From assembly GCA_004519485.1 (NCBI GenBank), contig CP038106.1, forward strand, positions 310,001 to 374,000: a DNA stretch of 64,000 bases. Reading direction: 5' to 3'. A program made the position numbers and the translations under genes. Shown piece after piece: positions 55,432 to 64,000 of this stretch (positions are counted from its first letter, which is position 1; every line of letters begins with the position of its first letter). This stretch comes from Nannochloropsis oceanica (taxonomy: Eukaryota; Sar; Eustigmatophyceae; Eustigmatales; Monodopsidaceae). Under the pieces are notes generated by a model. The model searched no databases. It saw only the letters and a list, made by a program, of their open reading frames with translations, and had not been told where the DNA came from.

Positions 55432-57000
55432 TCACATTTCCTCCATCAGCCCCGTTCCTTCCTCAAAGTTATCAACCGGCTTATGCTGCTGACCCCTCCC
55501 CATCTTGTCATCGACCAGCCTATCTCCGATTTCACCCTCCTCGAACTCCAACCCTTTCCCCTCCACGTTCTCGATTCCCCCCTCTTCCTCACCCTCTTCT
55601 TCCAGCTCTCCCTCCGCCTCCAACCACTCCTGTTCCTCCGTCAGCATTGGGTGCACGACCGCATGCACCCCCTCAGCAGCCACAACATCAAAGGGCTTTA
55701 CTGGCTGAAAGTGAGTGAATACATTGTCAAACGTCCTCCCCACCATCGCTTGAGTCCTGCCGTGGATAGAGGTCGCAGATTCGTACAAGCACATGTCTCC
55801 GGCCACCATCTCAATAAAGTGCCGTCTCCCCTCGTGATCGAGAATTTGCAAGGGCCAGACTTTATCCACGTCCTGCCCGAGATTCAGGATAGCCGAGACG
55901 ATGTGTGTGGCGCCAATGTCGACGTGATCGCGCAAGACGCTCCCGTTGTAGTAGCGGCGGATGCCGTACGTGCTGGTGGGATCCAGCTTCTCTCCGCCTA
56001 TCCACGACTCCAAAATAGGTTTAATGGTGCCAAACACGAGCTCGCGCATTTCGTGATCAAGTGCGACAACCGTTGTCATGCTCTCGTAGAAGTTTACGTG
56101 CAGATCATCCTCATTCCAGCCTTCGTCCACGCGCTTGCCTTCGTTCTGCTCAAGGAACTCTTGAAGGTGCCGGAGCAAGTTGGCGGGAATACGCAGCTTT
56201 CTAAAACCCACGTCTGTAAACGTCCGCACATTAGGGGGCTGTGCTTCATTTTGCTTGAGGCGAGATATATTGGTCCTGAGACGGCCTCTCCACACCTTCA
56301 CTTGATGGTCTGTCAGCTGCAACACCTCTGTGTCTGCTGGCCCCGCCAAGAGATCGGAGATGACGATTGGCTTGCTACCGTCCGTAATCACCGCACGGGC
56401 CATCAAACGCATATTGTTCTCCACATCCCGAAAAATCAGTGTATGGCTTAAGAAGGAGCCAAAGCTCTGTTCTTGCCCGGGGACGAGCTCCATGATGCTT
56501 ACCTCCCTTGGCTGTCCATCCCACGACTCCCAATAAACATTGACAGGTTTCTCCAAGTCGTTTCGAATTTTGACATTGGGTAAACGCTGCTTCTCCCAAA
56601 AGAAATCGTCCAATTCATGTCCACTTGTGGGTGTAAGCTTCGTGCCTTTTGCTTGCAAGGAATCACCCGCGGTGAAGTAAATGAAAGACTTGCAATCATG
56701 AATGTCGAAAAAGTCCATCAATTCATTGCTGGGAGTCTCCACAAGGACGTTAGCGAGCTCGTGCGTTGTGCTTGGCAAGTTAATAAAGTTGAAGGGAAAA
56801 TCCAAGTCGTACAGGTCTTGGATGCACTGCTTGTTCGAAAACGAAACCAATGTGTTTTTCACCACCATGCCATTTGAATCCGTTATCCCTACAATCTCGA
56901 GGCCGGCCAGGGAATCTAAGCCCGTGAAGTAATGGATGGCTTGCGCCAGGGTGGGTAGGACTGCAAGGCCCAAAGCAAAAAAGACGCGGCCACGACTCAT
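55432..57000 (-). CDS. secreted VHL-like domain fused to prolyl-4-hydroxylase-type dioxygenase
   Basis: Single exon of 522 residues, starting at the ATG of a clear signal peptide (MSRGRVFFALGLAVLPTLAQA). Residues about 20-140 are a domain I cannot name. Residues about 143-210 look like the beta domain of the von Hippel-Lindau protein: VKIRNDLEKPVNVYWESWDG, then LVPGQEQSFGSFLSHTLIFRD. The C-terminal part (about 270-435) is a 2-oxoglutarate/Fe(II) dioxygenase of the P4H type. The iron ligands are His and Asp in LRDHVDIGATH and His in YESATSIHGR; an Arg nine residues later could bind 2-oxoglutarate. The tail is acidic. It would hydroxylate proline or a related residue in the secretory path. VHL in animals reads hydroxyproline, so the pairing is functionally suggestive. 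Confidence 0.78.
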   Translation of the reverse strand: MSRGRVFFALGLAVLPTLAQAIHYFTGLDSLAGLEIVGITDSNGMVVKNTLVSFSNKQCIQDLYDLDFPFNFINLPSTTHELANVLVETPSNELMDFFDIHDCKSFIYFTAGDSLQAKGTKLTPTSGHELDDFFWEKQRLPNVKIRNDLEKPVNVYWESWDGQPREVSIMELVPGQEQSFGSFLSHTLIFRDVENNMRLMARAVITDGSKPIVISDLLAGPADTEVLQLTDHQVKVWRGRLRTNISRLKQNEAQPPNVRTFTDVGFRKLRIPANLLRHLQEFLEQNEGKRVDEGWNEDDLHVNFYESMTTVVALDHEMRELVFGTIKPILESWIGGEKLDPTSTYGIRRYYNGSVLRDHVDIGATHIVSAILNLGQDVDKVWPLQILDHEGRRHFIEMVAGDMCLYESATSIHGRTQAMVGRTFDNVFTHFQPVKPFDVVAAEGVHAVVHPMLTEEQEWLEAEGELEEEGEEEGGIENVEGKGLEFEEGEIGDRLVDDKMGRGQQHKPVDNFEEGTGLMEEM

Positions 57001-57864
57001 GTTGTCTGTGTGTGTCACACGAAAAAAAAACTTTCTCCTGCAATCAGGCACGCTTTCCTGCACTTACTTGCTCTATTTGTGCACCGTGCACCTGTGTGTT
57101 TTAGTAGTGTATGGGTTAGACGCCGGAGATGGCCGACGCGGGCGACAAATTAGTAGCCGTATACCGACAGCGAGGGGAAGGAATAGCGTGGATGTGTCAC
57201 CGCCCGTGTTAGATGCGTCTGTGTGAGTCCTGAAAAGGTCGTATGACTCGGAGCTTCGAGTATGGACCATATGTTTTAAATGCTGCTGTGCTGCATTGCT
57301 TCTTTTGCACACTGTCGCGGCAGCATTCATGCAGACCCCACCAAGTGCCTGCACTAGCGCCCGAGGGTACTACCCTACCAACCCTACCCTATACCCTACA
57401 CCCTAATGTATAGGCGCAGCGTTAGGCCACAAGCGCGGCGCATTGTGCGCTCGCCAAGTTCAAAACCTTCGGAAACAACGGCCCGAAACGAATGTCATTT
57501 CTTCTTCTGTGAGACTACAATTGGTCATGACTTAGCCTCTTTCCAGGAACTTTTATTCATCAACATGCCTGGCGGAAGATGCCGTGAATGGTTGGAGAGG
57601 GAAAAATAGTTCAGTCACTATCATGCAGACCAACCTCCTAACCCCCCTTGTCTATAGATGGCTTGTGGTCGGTAAATACCCTACTGGGTGTATAACTACT
57701 AACTCCCAGCAGACTCATTTAAATGAAATATAATCGTCCATTTTCTCTCTGTCTCTAATTGGTCGTTACTTTTATTTCTTTTTGTACAGATTTACAAGCG
57801 CTGCCCTGCTCCTGCTCGATTATACGACTTCCTCGTGCCTTTTACTTTTACTCTTTCGCATCTT
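57001..57864. promoter_or_regulatory. tandem intergenic region with telomere-like block
   Basis: About 860 bp between two leftward genes: the VHL-P4H promoter on the left and the RlmN 3' flank on the right. It includes a short block of CCCTA motifs at 57371-57406. No exon is supported. Confidence 0.5.
57371..57406. repeat. degenerate interstitial telomere-like repeat
   Basis: Five CCCTA motifs in 36 bases, with one or two spacer bases between them and a final CCCTAA. On the minus strand this reads TTAGGG and TAGGG units. It resembles a decayed insertion of TTAGGG telomere repeat, or a chance C-rich patch. Confidence 0.6.
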
Positions 57865-59368
57865 CTAGCCCCCATTTCCACCATCAGTACCTCGCGCCGC
57901 TATCTCAGTTGCCAACTGGCCACAGGCGCTCGATTCCTCCCTTCCCCGTGGCGTCCTTACAAAGGTTGGCCATCCGCCCTGAGTCCGCACGTAAGCTTGA
58001 AAATTCAAAATAGTGTCCCATTTCGAGGGTTTCCATCCATTCACCCCCGTATCATTGTACGGGATGAGATTAACTTTCACACTCTCTCTCCCAAATGGCC
58101 GTAGGAAATCTACCAACGCCTCCGCGTCGGCCAACGCATCATTTACACCGTCAATTAACGTACATTCGATAAAAATGTCTGTATCTCCCCTCTGGGCCAT
58201 CACCTCCCTAAAAGCCTCCCGCAACTCGACCATCGTTGCACTAGTAGTAGGGACCAAGGCCCGCCTCATGACGTCTGTTGCTCCGTGGACAGACCAGGCG
58301 ATTTTGGCCTTAGGCATGCCTAGGAAACGCCGGATGTGGGCGGGAGAAGGAGCGACGGTAGAGACGGTGACAAAGTTGGGAGAGAGAGCAAAGCCATGGG
58401 CGTCTGTCATGGCTTGGAGTGCCTGGGAGACGGCGTGGGGGTTGTTGAGAGGCTCGCCCATACCCTATTTGTTGTGTTTTCAGATGTGTCAGTGGAAAAG
58501 GAGGTGGGAGAGAAATAAGTGGTGGCCTGAGCGCAAAATGGGGATCGGATGATGTAAACAAAACATCCCGCACCCGAAGAGATTTTTATCAACTTAGACC
58601 GCCTGGTATTTAAATAGCACCACTCACCATAAAAACCACGTTTCGCACGTCGGGTAACCCGTCCTTCCTCGCCACCTGCAACGCTAACTGAAGCTGCATC
58701 AAGATTTCGTCAGCTTTTAGATGCCGAATGAATCCCATCATCCCCGTCAAACAAAACGCACATGCCTGCGCACAGCCCACCTGCGAGGAAACACAGACCG
58801 TGGAACGAGACGCCACAGTAGATGCAGAGGCTTTGCCATTGACAGTTTTCTCAGCGCTAGGGATTACCACGCTCTCTACCAAAAGCCCATCACGCAATCG
58901 AATCAAAAGCTTGACCGTACCACAGGGGCTACGTGTCGTCTCCGCTACGGTCCAATGCGGGACTTGGACACGTTCTTGCAGCAAATTCCGAGTTTTTCTC
59001 GTAATTCGTCCGTCGTAGAGGGAAGCGTCGGGGTCGGTTTGATATGGATCGAGGCCTTCCCGGACGGCGCGCCAGACCATGCGGGCCCTCCCCTTACCTC
59101 GCAAAACATCCTCCAAACCCGCCGTACCGAGCTCTAAGAGGGTCTGCTTTCTGGTTGATAGGAGATGGCGGTCGCCGTCGAGGATGGTGAGAGTCGAGGG
59201 CACAGGCGAGTGCGCAGGGCTGGTGCTGGTGGGGACGGCAGCAGTTGCGAGCGTGGCAAGAGGGCGCCTCCTATTGATACAAGCAGTGCCAGAGGAAAGA
59301 GAGGGACGAGGCTTCACGAGGAAGGCCGTGGCGGAAGAGAGCAGCAAGAGCGCCATGAGCTTGCCCAT
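57865..59368 (-). CDS. rlmN: plastid-type RlmN rRNA/tRNA adenine-C2 methyltransferase (2 exons)
   Basis: Exons 59368-58628 and 58464-57865 join in phase 0 inside VVFM|GMGEPLNN, giving 446 residues. The N-terminus (MALLLLSSATAFLVKPR) is a signal with an Ala-Phe step, again pointing to the plastid. The radical-SAM cluster motif CAQACAFC lies near residue 198 in QVGCAQACAFCLTG, followed by GEPLNN, SVHGATDVMRRALVP and LIPYNDTG. The second catalytic Cys, which carries the methyl group, is in SSACGQLA near the C-terminus. RlmN methylates A2503 of 23S rRNA and A37 of some tRNAs by a two-Cys radical mechanism. All catalytic residues are present. The product likely acts on plastid rRNA or tRNA, complementing YbeY encoded elsewhere in this window. 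Confidence 0.92.
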
Positions 59369-59772
59369 GTTGCTCCGGTCCCTCGATGATGATGCTGATT
59401 TTTCGTCTCTTGTGACCTCCTGAGCGCTAAACTACCGCGCCTGTGCCGTGGAGGACAAGGTCACACTACGCTGCCTATGTCGAGGGGTGTGGGGAAGGCG
59501 TCCATCAATATCTACATCTGCATTTATCGTAACGAGAAAAGATGTAGCACGTCGATAGGTGGCGAGCCGGAGTCAGGTGATCAAGCACAATATGTGCATA
59601 TAGTGCTCACGTACACAGCCATCATTGTCGACCCAAAATACATGCCACTCTTGCTTCTGTCGCCCCGTCTACTTATTTCCCTGTCAGCCGTCCTTTGACC
59701 TGTCTCTTATCATTTTTCCTCCGCCCCCTTAAACACCCACTCACACTCAACACAGACACGCCTAAAGAAGCT
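59369..59772. promoter_or_regulatory. divergent intergenic region (RlmN / HslV)
   Basis: About 400 bp between head-to-head starts of two bacterial-type organelle proteins. No repeat or promoter element can be assigned. Confidence 0.45.
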
Positions 59773-60966
59773 ATGCTGACCCGCATCGTCCGCACTGCCA
59801 CCAAGCCGCCGGTGGCTGCCATGCTGTCGCCCTTGGCTTCGATACCAAGCATCAGCAGCTCCCTGGCCAGCAGCAGCAACGCTTACAGCGGCACCAAGAG
59901 GTGGGTGTCTTCTAAACCCGCCGCCCTACACCCGCGTTATGGGTTTTACGGCGGGGACCATGCAGGCCACTTGACGATGCACGCCACCACCATCCTCTGT
60001 GTACGCAAGGGCGACAAGGTGGTCATGATGGGTGACGGGCAAGTATCACAAGGGTCCACGGTGGTGAAGCCGAATGCGAAAAAGGTGCGGCGGATTGGAG
60101 AGGACATAATTGCTGGTTTTGCTGGCTCGACCGCTGACTGCTTCACGCTGATGGAGCGTCTGGAGCGGAAACTGGAGGAGCATCCAGGTCAGTTAACACG
60201 GGCATGCGTAGATTTAGCGAAAGCCTGGCGGACAGACAAGTACTTGCGGCGGTTGGAGGCGTCATTGTTGGTGGCGGATAAGAACGTGTCGTTTGAGATT
60301 ACGGGACTGGGTGACGTGTTGGAGCCCAAGGATGGGATAATTGCCATTGGTTCCGGGGGTACATTTGCATTAGGTAAGTGGTTGTAGGTGGGATGATGCT
60401 TTTCTTTGGAGAGGAAGTGGTATAGAGATGTGGAGAGGAGGAGAGGAGTGGTGAGGTACTCTGACTTGTGGAAGACAAGCCACGCGAAGAAGAGCGTTTT
60501 ACCCGGTTCATTCACATGAAGATATCATTTTCCCCCTTTAGGATGAAGACAAGCCACGCGAAGAAGAGCGTTTTACCCGGTTCATTCACATGAAGATATC
60601 ATTTCCCCCCTTTAGGATGCTTGTATACTTTCTCAACCATAGACTTACACAGCCAAAGTCTTTCCCTCACTCTCCATCATTGCTGGTCAATATTATACCT
60701 GTCTCTTGTCCCGTCATTCGCGCGGCAATTGTTTTTTTGGTTTCAGCATCACTCCAACCATGTAGAAACGCCTATACACCAACTCATTTACAACAGCTGC
60801 GGCCAAAGCGTTACTGGACCGGGACGACATGGACGCTGAGCAAATCGCCCACAAAGCCATGTCCATTGCCGCCGATATCTGTGTCTACACAAACAACAAC
60901 TTCGTCACCGAGGTTGTTGGAGGGGAGAAGGAGAACGAGGAGGAGAAGGCGGGAAAAGCAGGCTAG
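59773..60966 (+). CDS. hslV: mitochondrial HslV (ClpQ) threonine protease subunit (2 exons)
   Basis: Exons 59773-60373 and 60797-60966, phase 1, give 256 residues. The first 70 are basic, Ser/Ala-rich and lack acidic residues, a typical mitochondrial presequence ([17 protein letters not shown]). The mature enzyme should begin at Thr72 in [11 protein letters not shown], the N-terminal nucleophile. Core motifs follow: [59 protein letters not shown] and [16 protein letters not shown]. HslV forms the two-ring protease chamber fed by the ATPase HslU (ClpY), which should be encoded elsewhere. HslV survives in mitochondria of several protists and algae while it is lost in animals and plants. The C-terminal tail is Glu/Lys-rich and beyond the usual end. 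Confidence 0.94.
60471..60618. repeat. 74-bp tandem duplication inside the HslV intron
   Basis: Two adjacent 74-bp copies (60471-60544, 60545-60618) that differ at one base. Each ends in a pyrimidine tract plus TTTAG followed by GATG, so each resembles a 3' splice site. Both lie upstream of the acceptor required for the conserved HslV exon at 60797. Confidence 0.97.
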
Positions 60967-61507
60967 AAGTCATGAATATGAGAAAACAGAGGCTGTGAGA
61001 TATATAACTTGGAGAAGGGAGGGAGGGAGCGGGGATGGAGGAAGGGGAGAAAGGTTGCGTTTGCTGGCTACATCCATGGACAGACAGCAAAGCTGCTAGG
61101 CACTCTCACCAGAAAGACTGAAAGAAAGACATGTTTTCGAAACGACAAGGGCTTTCACTTATCCTACTACCACTAGAGGTGACTCGCTTGCCTACATTCC
61201 TAAAATTATCGCGTGCCCTTGGCGAAACTCGTTTATCCTTTTCTTGTTCTTTTTCTAAGTTTTTTAAATGGACTCTTCCAATCCCTGTCCATTTCCCACG
61301 CATAAACGCCCACCACACAGGGATGGTTGTCTTGTACTCTGGTTCCGAAATACTCTGTCCTGCACTTATTCTGACCGCCGCTCTCCTGTTTAATAATCGA
61401 CACCACCACAGGCCGGCATCATCAGCAGACAGATGGAAGCAAGAAAAGCGGGCGGCACAATTCCATCACCAGTCTCCGGCAACCGAAGCAGCAGCAGCAT
61501 CGTTAAC
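60967..61507. promoter_or_regulatory. tandem intergenic region (HslV to palmitoyltransferase)
   Basis: About 540 bp between two rightward genes. The left end should contain the HslV 3' untranslated region. No exon or repeat is supported. Confidence 0.45.
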
Positions 61508-62420
61508 ATGAACGAGGACAAGGAGAATAAGTTGCCCGCGGCAACGGTGAAGCAGGTATGTAAATGTGGTTAGTGCAGGAGCTCTTGTCCTGTTTGTTTC
61601 TTTGGTGTGTACCCTCGGGGAGGGCTTTTTATGGCGCATGCCGAAGCGGGCCACCCTGTACCATGTCGTGCAGAGCAACACACACCTGGATGGGGTGCTT
61701 AGGTTTAGTGCACTTCGTTATCTCAAGGTTTGTGCGGCTCTGAGACATGTATGCCCGTCGACGAGAAAAACTTCAAACCCCCTCCCTCCTTATCCCGATG
61801 TTCCATGCCCCTGATCCATTTATACCCAACTCCCCCAAGTACAGAACGGCCAATCTGCCCAAGGCAAGCAAGTGCGCCGCTATCATAAATGCTGCAACCG
61901 CAACCATGGCCCCGCCGCAGGAAATCATGCGTTGCCGCCGGCAAGCCACATTGGGAGCACTACCGCTGCGGGTCATGGGAGCAGCACCGGCCTCAGTCTA
62001 GCCGACCTACAAGCAATGCCTCCCACCGAGCTCGCTCAACTCCAATTGGCCCTCCAGCGTAAGCTTGCCTTTCAACTGTCCGCACAGCAGGAGCAGTACG
62101 ACCATAAGCAAAGTGTCGCCATCGCTGCCACAAGCAGCAGCACAACAATCAACCCTGCCCCGCCCGCGGCGGGATCCACAATCGCATCACCAGCTGCTGC
62201 AGCAAGTGGTGGAGGAGGAGAAGGATGGCTACACTCGCCACTTGCCCTCGATGGTCAAGCAGCAGTAGCAGCATGCACGGCGGGAGGAAGCAGCAGTGGC
62301 AGCTGTAGCAGCAACGATGATTTAGCGTCACCGCCTCCGTCGATGGATATATTCGAAGCGGTCAAGTTGGGATTGATGAGCATTGTAAAGCGAGAGGTGC
62401 AAAGCCAAGAGGCAAAATTC

Positions 62421-62452
<32 letters not shown>

Positions 62453-64000
62453 GCAGCAAGAGCAGCCGCCACCGAGTAGTAATGGCTGTAGTAATTTGCG
62501 TACGTTCTTATCGCAGCGGGATGAGGACGGACACACGCTCATGCATTGGGCTGCCAAGCGAGGTGATTTGGATTTGGTTCGTTTCCTGACTGAGAAGGGT
62601 GCGCCACTGTTCGAGGCGAGCGCCGATAGCGTGGGGATGGAGCCTATCCATTGGGCAGTGACAGGGGGGCATCTGCCTGTGTTGCATTATTTGGTTAGTA
62701 AGGGTGCGGACCTTAATGCAAGGGATAAGCAACTATGCACTCCCTTGTTGATTGCCGCGCAGTATGGCCAGACGGAGCTGGTGGCATATTTGGTAAAGAA
62801 TGGGGCTGATACGACGTTGTTGGACACAAATAACGATTCGGTAGGTAAAGGAGAGGGAGGGAGTAATGAAGGGGTGGGGTAGAAAGGCACATTTCACACG
62901 TCTTCTTCCATGGCTCGGGGCAATAAAATGCCTTACTCCCTCTCCTTCACCCTCTCTTTTTCTTCAAAACAGAGCATGCACTGGGCCGCGTACAAAGGCG
63001 AGCTTTCCATCGTGCAGCTCCTCGATCACCTCGGGTTGCCCACGGACGACGTGGATGGGTATGGGCAGAGCCCCCTCCATCTCGCTGCCTTGCGGGGTAA
63101 TTTACCTGTGGTTGAATACCTATTGCTAGACGCTGATTCGCAGACGGAACGAAAAGATAAAAACGGGAGTAGTCCCTATGATCTCGCAGTAAAAAAAGGA
63201 CAGAGAAGCGTGGCGGCGTTCTTGCACAGTCGGGCTCAAGAGAAGTTTGCATGGAGGCAGTTGTTTTCGCTTCAACATTGGAGAGTTTGGTTGGTGCAGG
63301 GAGGAGGGAATGCCGAGAGGTCAAGCTGGCCGTTCTTTCTGGTGGTCGGGAGTAATGTGTGGGTGCATTTGATGTATCCTCTACGGTTTTTTACGGACAG
63401 GGGGTTGGGGGCACTGGTGGGCTATACGAGGTTGAACGCTTGGTGTGTCGCACTTCAGTTGAGTATGTGGGTGTTCTTTTTGTTGGCGTGGAAGTCGGAT
63501 CCAGGCTGGATCGAGGGAGGAAGGGAGGGGAAGAGGCGGGAGTATGATGAGGCGCTGGAGACGTTTTCGAAGGAGGGGATGGAAAGGTTGTTGCAGGAGG
63601 CGGCTGAGAAGTCGAATTTTCAGCAGCAGCAACAGCAGCAGCAGCATACGTGTTTGCCGCCAACGGGAAATCACAAAGTGCCATTGCCGAATTTATGCCA
63701 TTCGTGCCATGTCGTAAAACCGGTGAGATCAAAGCACTGTAGAGTGTGCCGGAGGTGCGTGCAGGTGTTCGACCACCACTGTCCATTCATCGGGAACTGT
63801 GTTGGGGTAGGCAATTATCGATGGTTTTTCCTCTATGTTGTTAATGTATTTTTAGGTGCATTGCTATTCATCACCACCTCGGTCATTTTTTTGAAGCACG
63901 CTGGGTTCGACTTGCTGGTGCTCGGGACTTTGTTGTACGTTCTGTCGTTTGCCGTGATGATAGGGGCGTTGGCCGTGTACCACGTGCAGTTGATTGCATT
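61508..64000 (+). CDS. ankyrin-repeat DHHC S-palmitoyltransferase, partial (AKR1/ZDHHC17 type)
   Basis: Exons 61508-61555, 61845-62840 and 62973 onward, all phase 0; the last stays open to the right edge, so about 690 residues are seen and the C-terminus is missing. The first exon is the least certain. Ser/Gln-rich sequence is followed by ankyrin repeats across the second junction: DGHTLMHWAAKRGDLDLVRF, EPIHWAVTGGHLPVLHYL, CTPLLIAAQYGQTELVAYL, SMHWAAYKGELSIVQLL and QSPLHLAALRGNLPVVEYL. Membrane segments come next, then the Cys-rich catalytic domain (CHSCHVVKPVRSKHCRVC, then DHHCPFIGNCVG). The DHHC Cys accepts palmitate from palmitoyl-CoA and passes it to substrate Cys. Ankyrin plus DHHC is the layout of yeast Akr1 and animal HIP14, Golgi enzymes with ankyrin-bound substrates. 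Confidence 0.92.

Overview
The window is nuclear DNA of a eukaryotic alga, most likely a stramenopile (heterokont), possibly a eustigmatophyte of the Nannochloropsis type. Genes have zero to three short GT..AG introns with C/T-rich acceptor tracts. Three products (a YbeY homologue, a SET-domain methyltransferase and a RlmN homologue) begin with a hydrophobic signal followed by an Ala-Phe step, as in the bipartite plastid-targeting peptides of secondary red plastids. The genus is inference; the protein families are read directly from conserved motifs. No tRNA, rRNA, CRISPR or recognisable mobile element was found.

I support 21 protein-coding genes. From left to right: a membrane-anchored cytidine-deaminase-like protein (-), a chromatin-type Tudor/winged-helix protein (+), ZNHIT3-like (-), a class A flavin monooxygenase (+), an R2R3 Myb (-), an S49 SohB/SppA peptidase (+), the selenocysteine elongation factor EFSec (-), CNOT9/RCD1 (+), a very large BRCT protein present as two abutting reading frames (+), malate synthase (-), YbeY (+), a coiled-coil protein (-), a type II membrane protein with a bulb-lectin-like domain (+), a coiled-coil dysferlin-domain protein (-), a cytochrome P450 (+), a SET lysine methyltransferase (-), UDP-glucose pyrophosphorylase (+), a secreted protein joining a VHL-like domain to a prolyl-4-hydroxylase domain (-), RlmN (-), mitochondrial HslV (+), and an ankyrin-DHHC palmitoyltransferase cut by the right edge (+).

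The layout is strikingly alternating: 17 of the 20 neighbouring gene pairs lie on opposite strands, so nearly every promoter region sits between divergent starts (about 0.4-0.7 kb in most cases, up to 2.5 kb) and nearly every 3' region between convergent ends. Several products share themes: plastid ribosome maturation (YbeY, RlmN), protein quality control (HslV, SohB), RNA biology (CNOT9, ZNHIT3, EFSec) and carbon metabolism (malate synthase, UGPase). They do not form an operon-like pathway.

A second layer is simple-sequence DNA. GGA/GAG/CAG runs lie inside coding exons and give long Glu, Gly, Gln and Ser tracts, extreme in the BRCT gene. There are also an AC microsatellite of about 170 bp inside an intron, short tandem duplications in flanks and introns, and a small degenerate telomere-like block. 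The observations I consider most worth following are the VHL-P4H fusion, the duplicated C-terminal module of EFSec, the split deaminase domain, the duplicated Trp-rich domain in the BRCT protein, and the alternating gene order.
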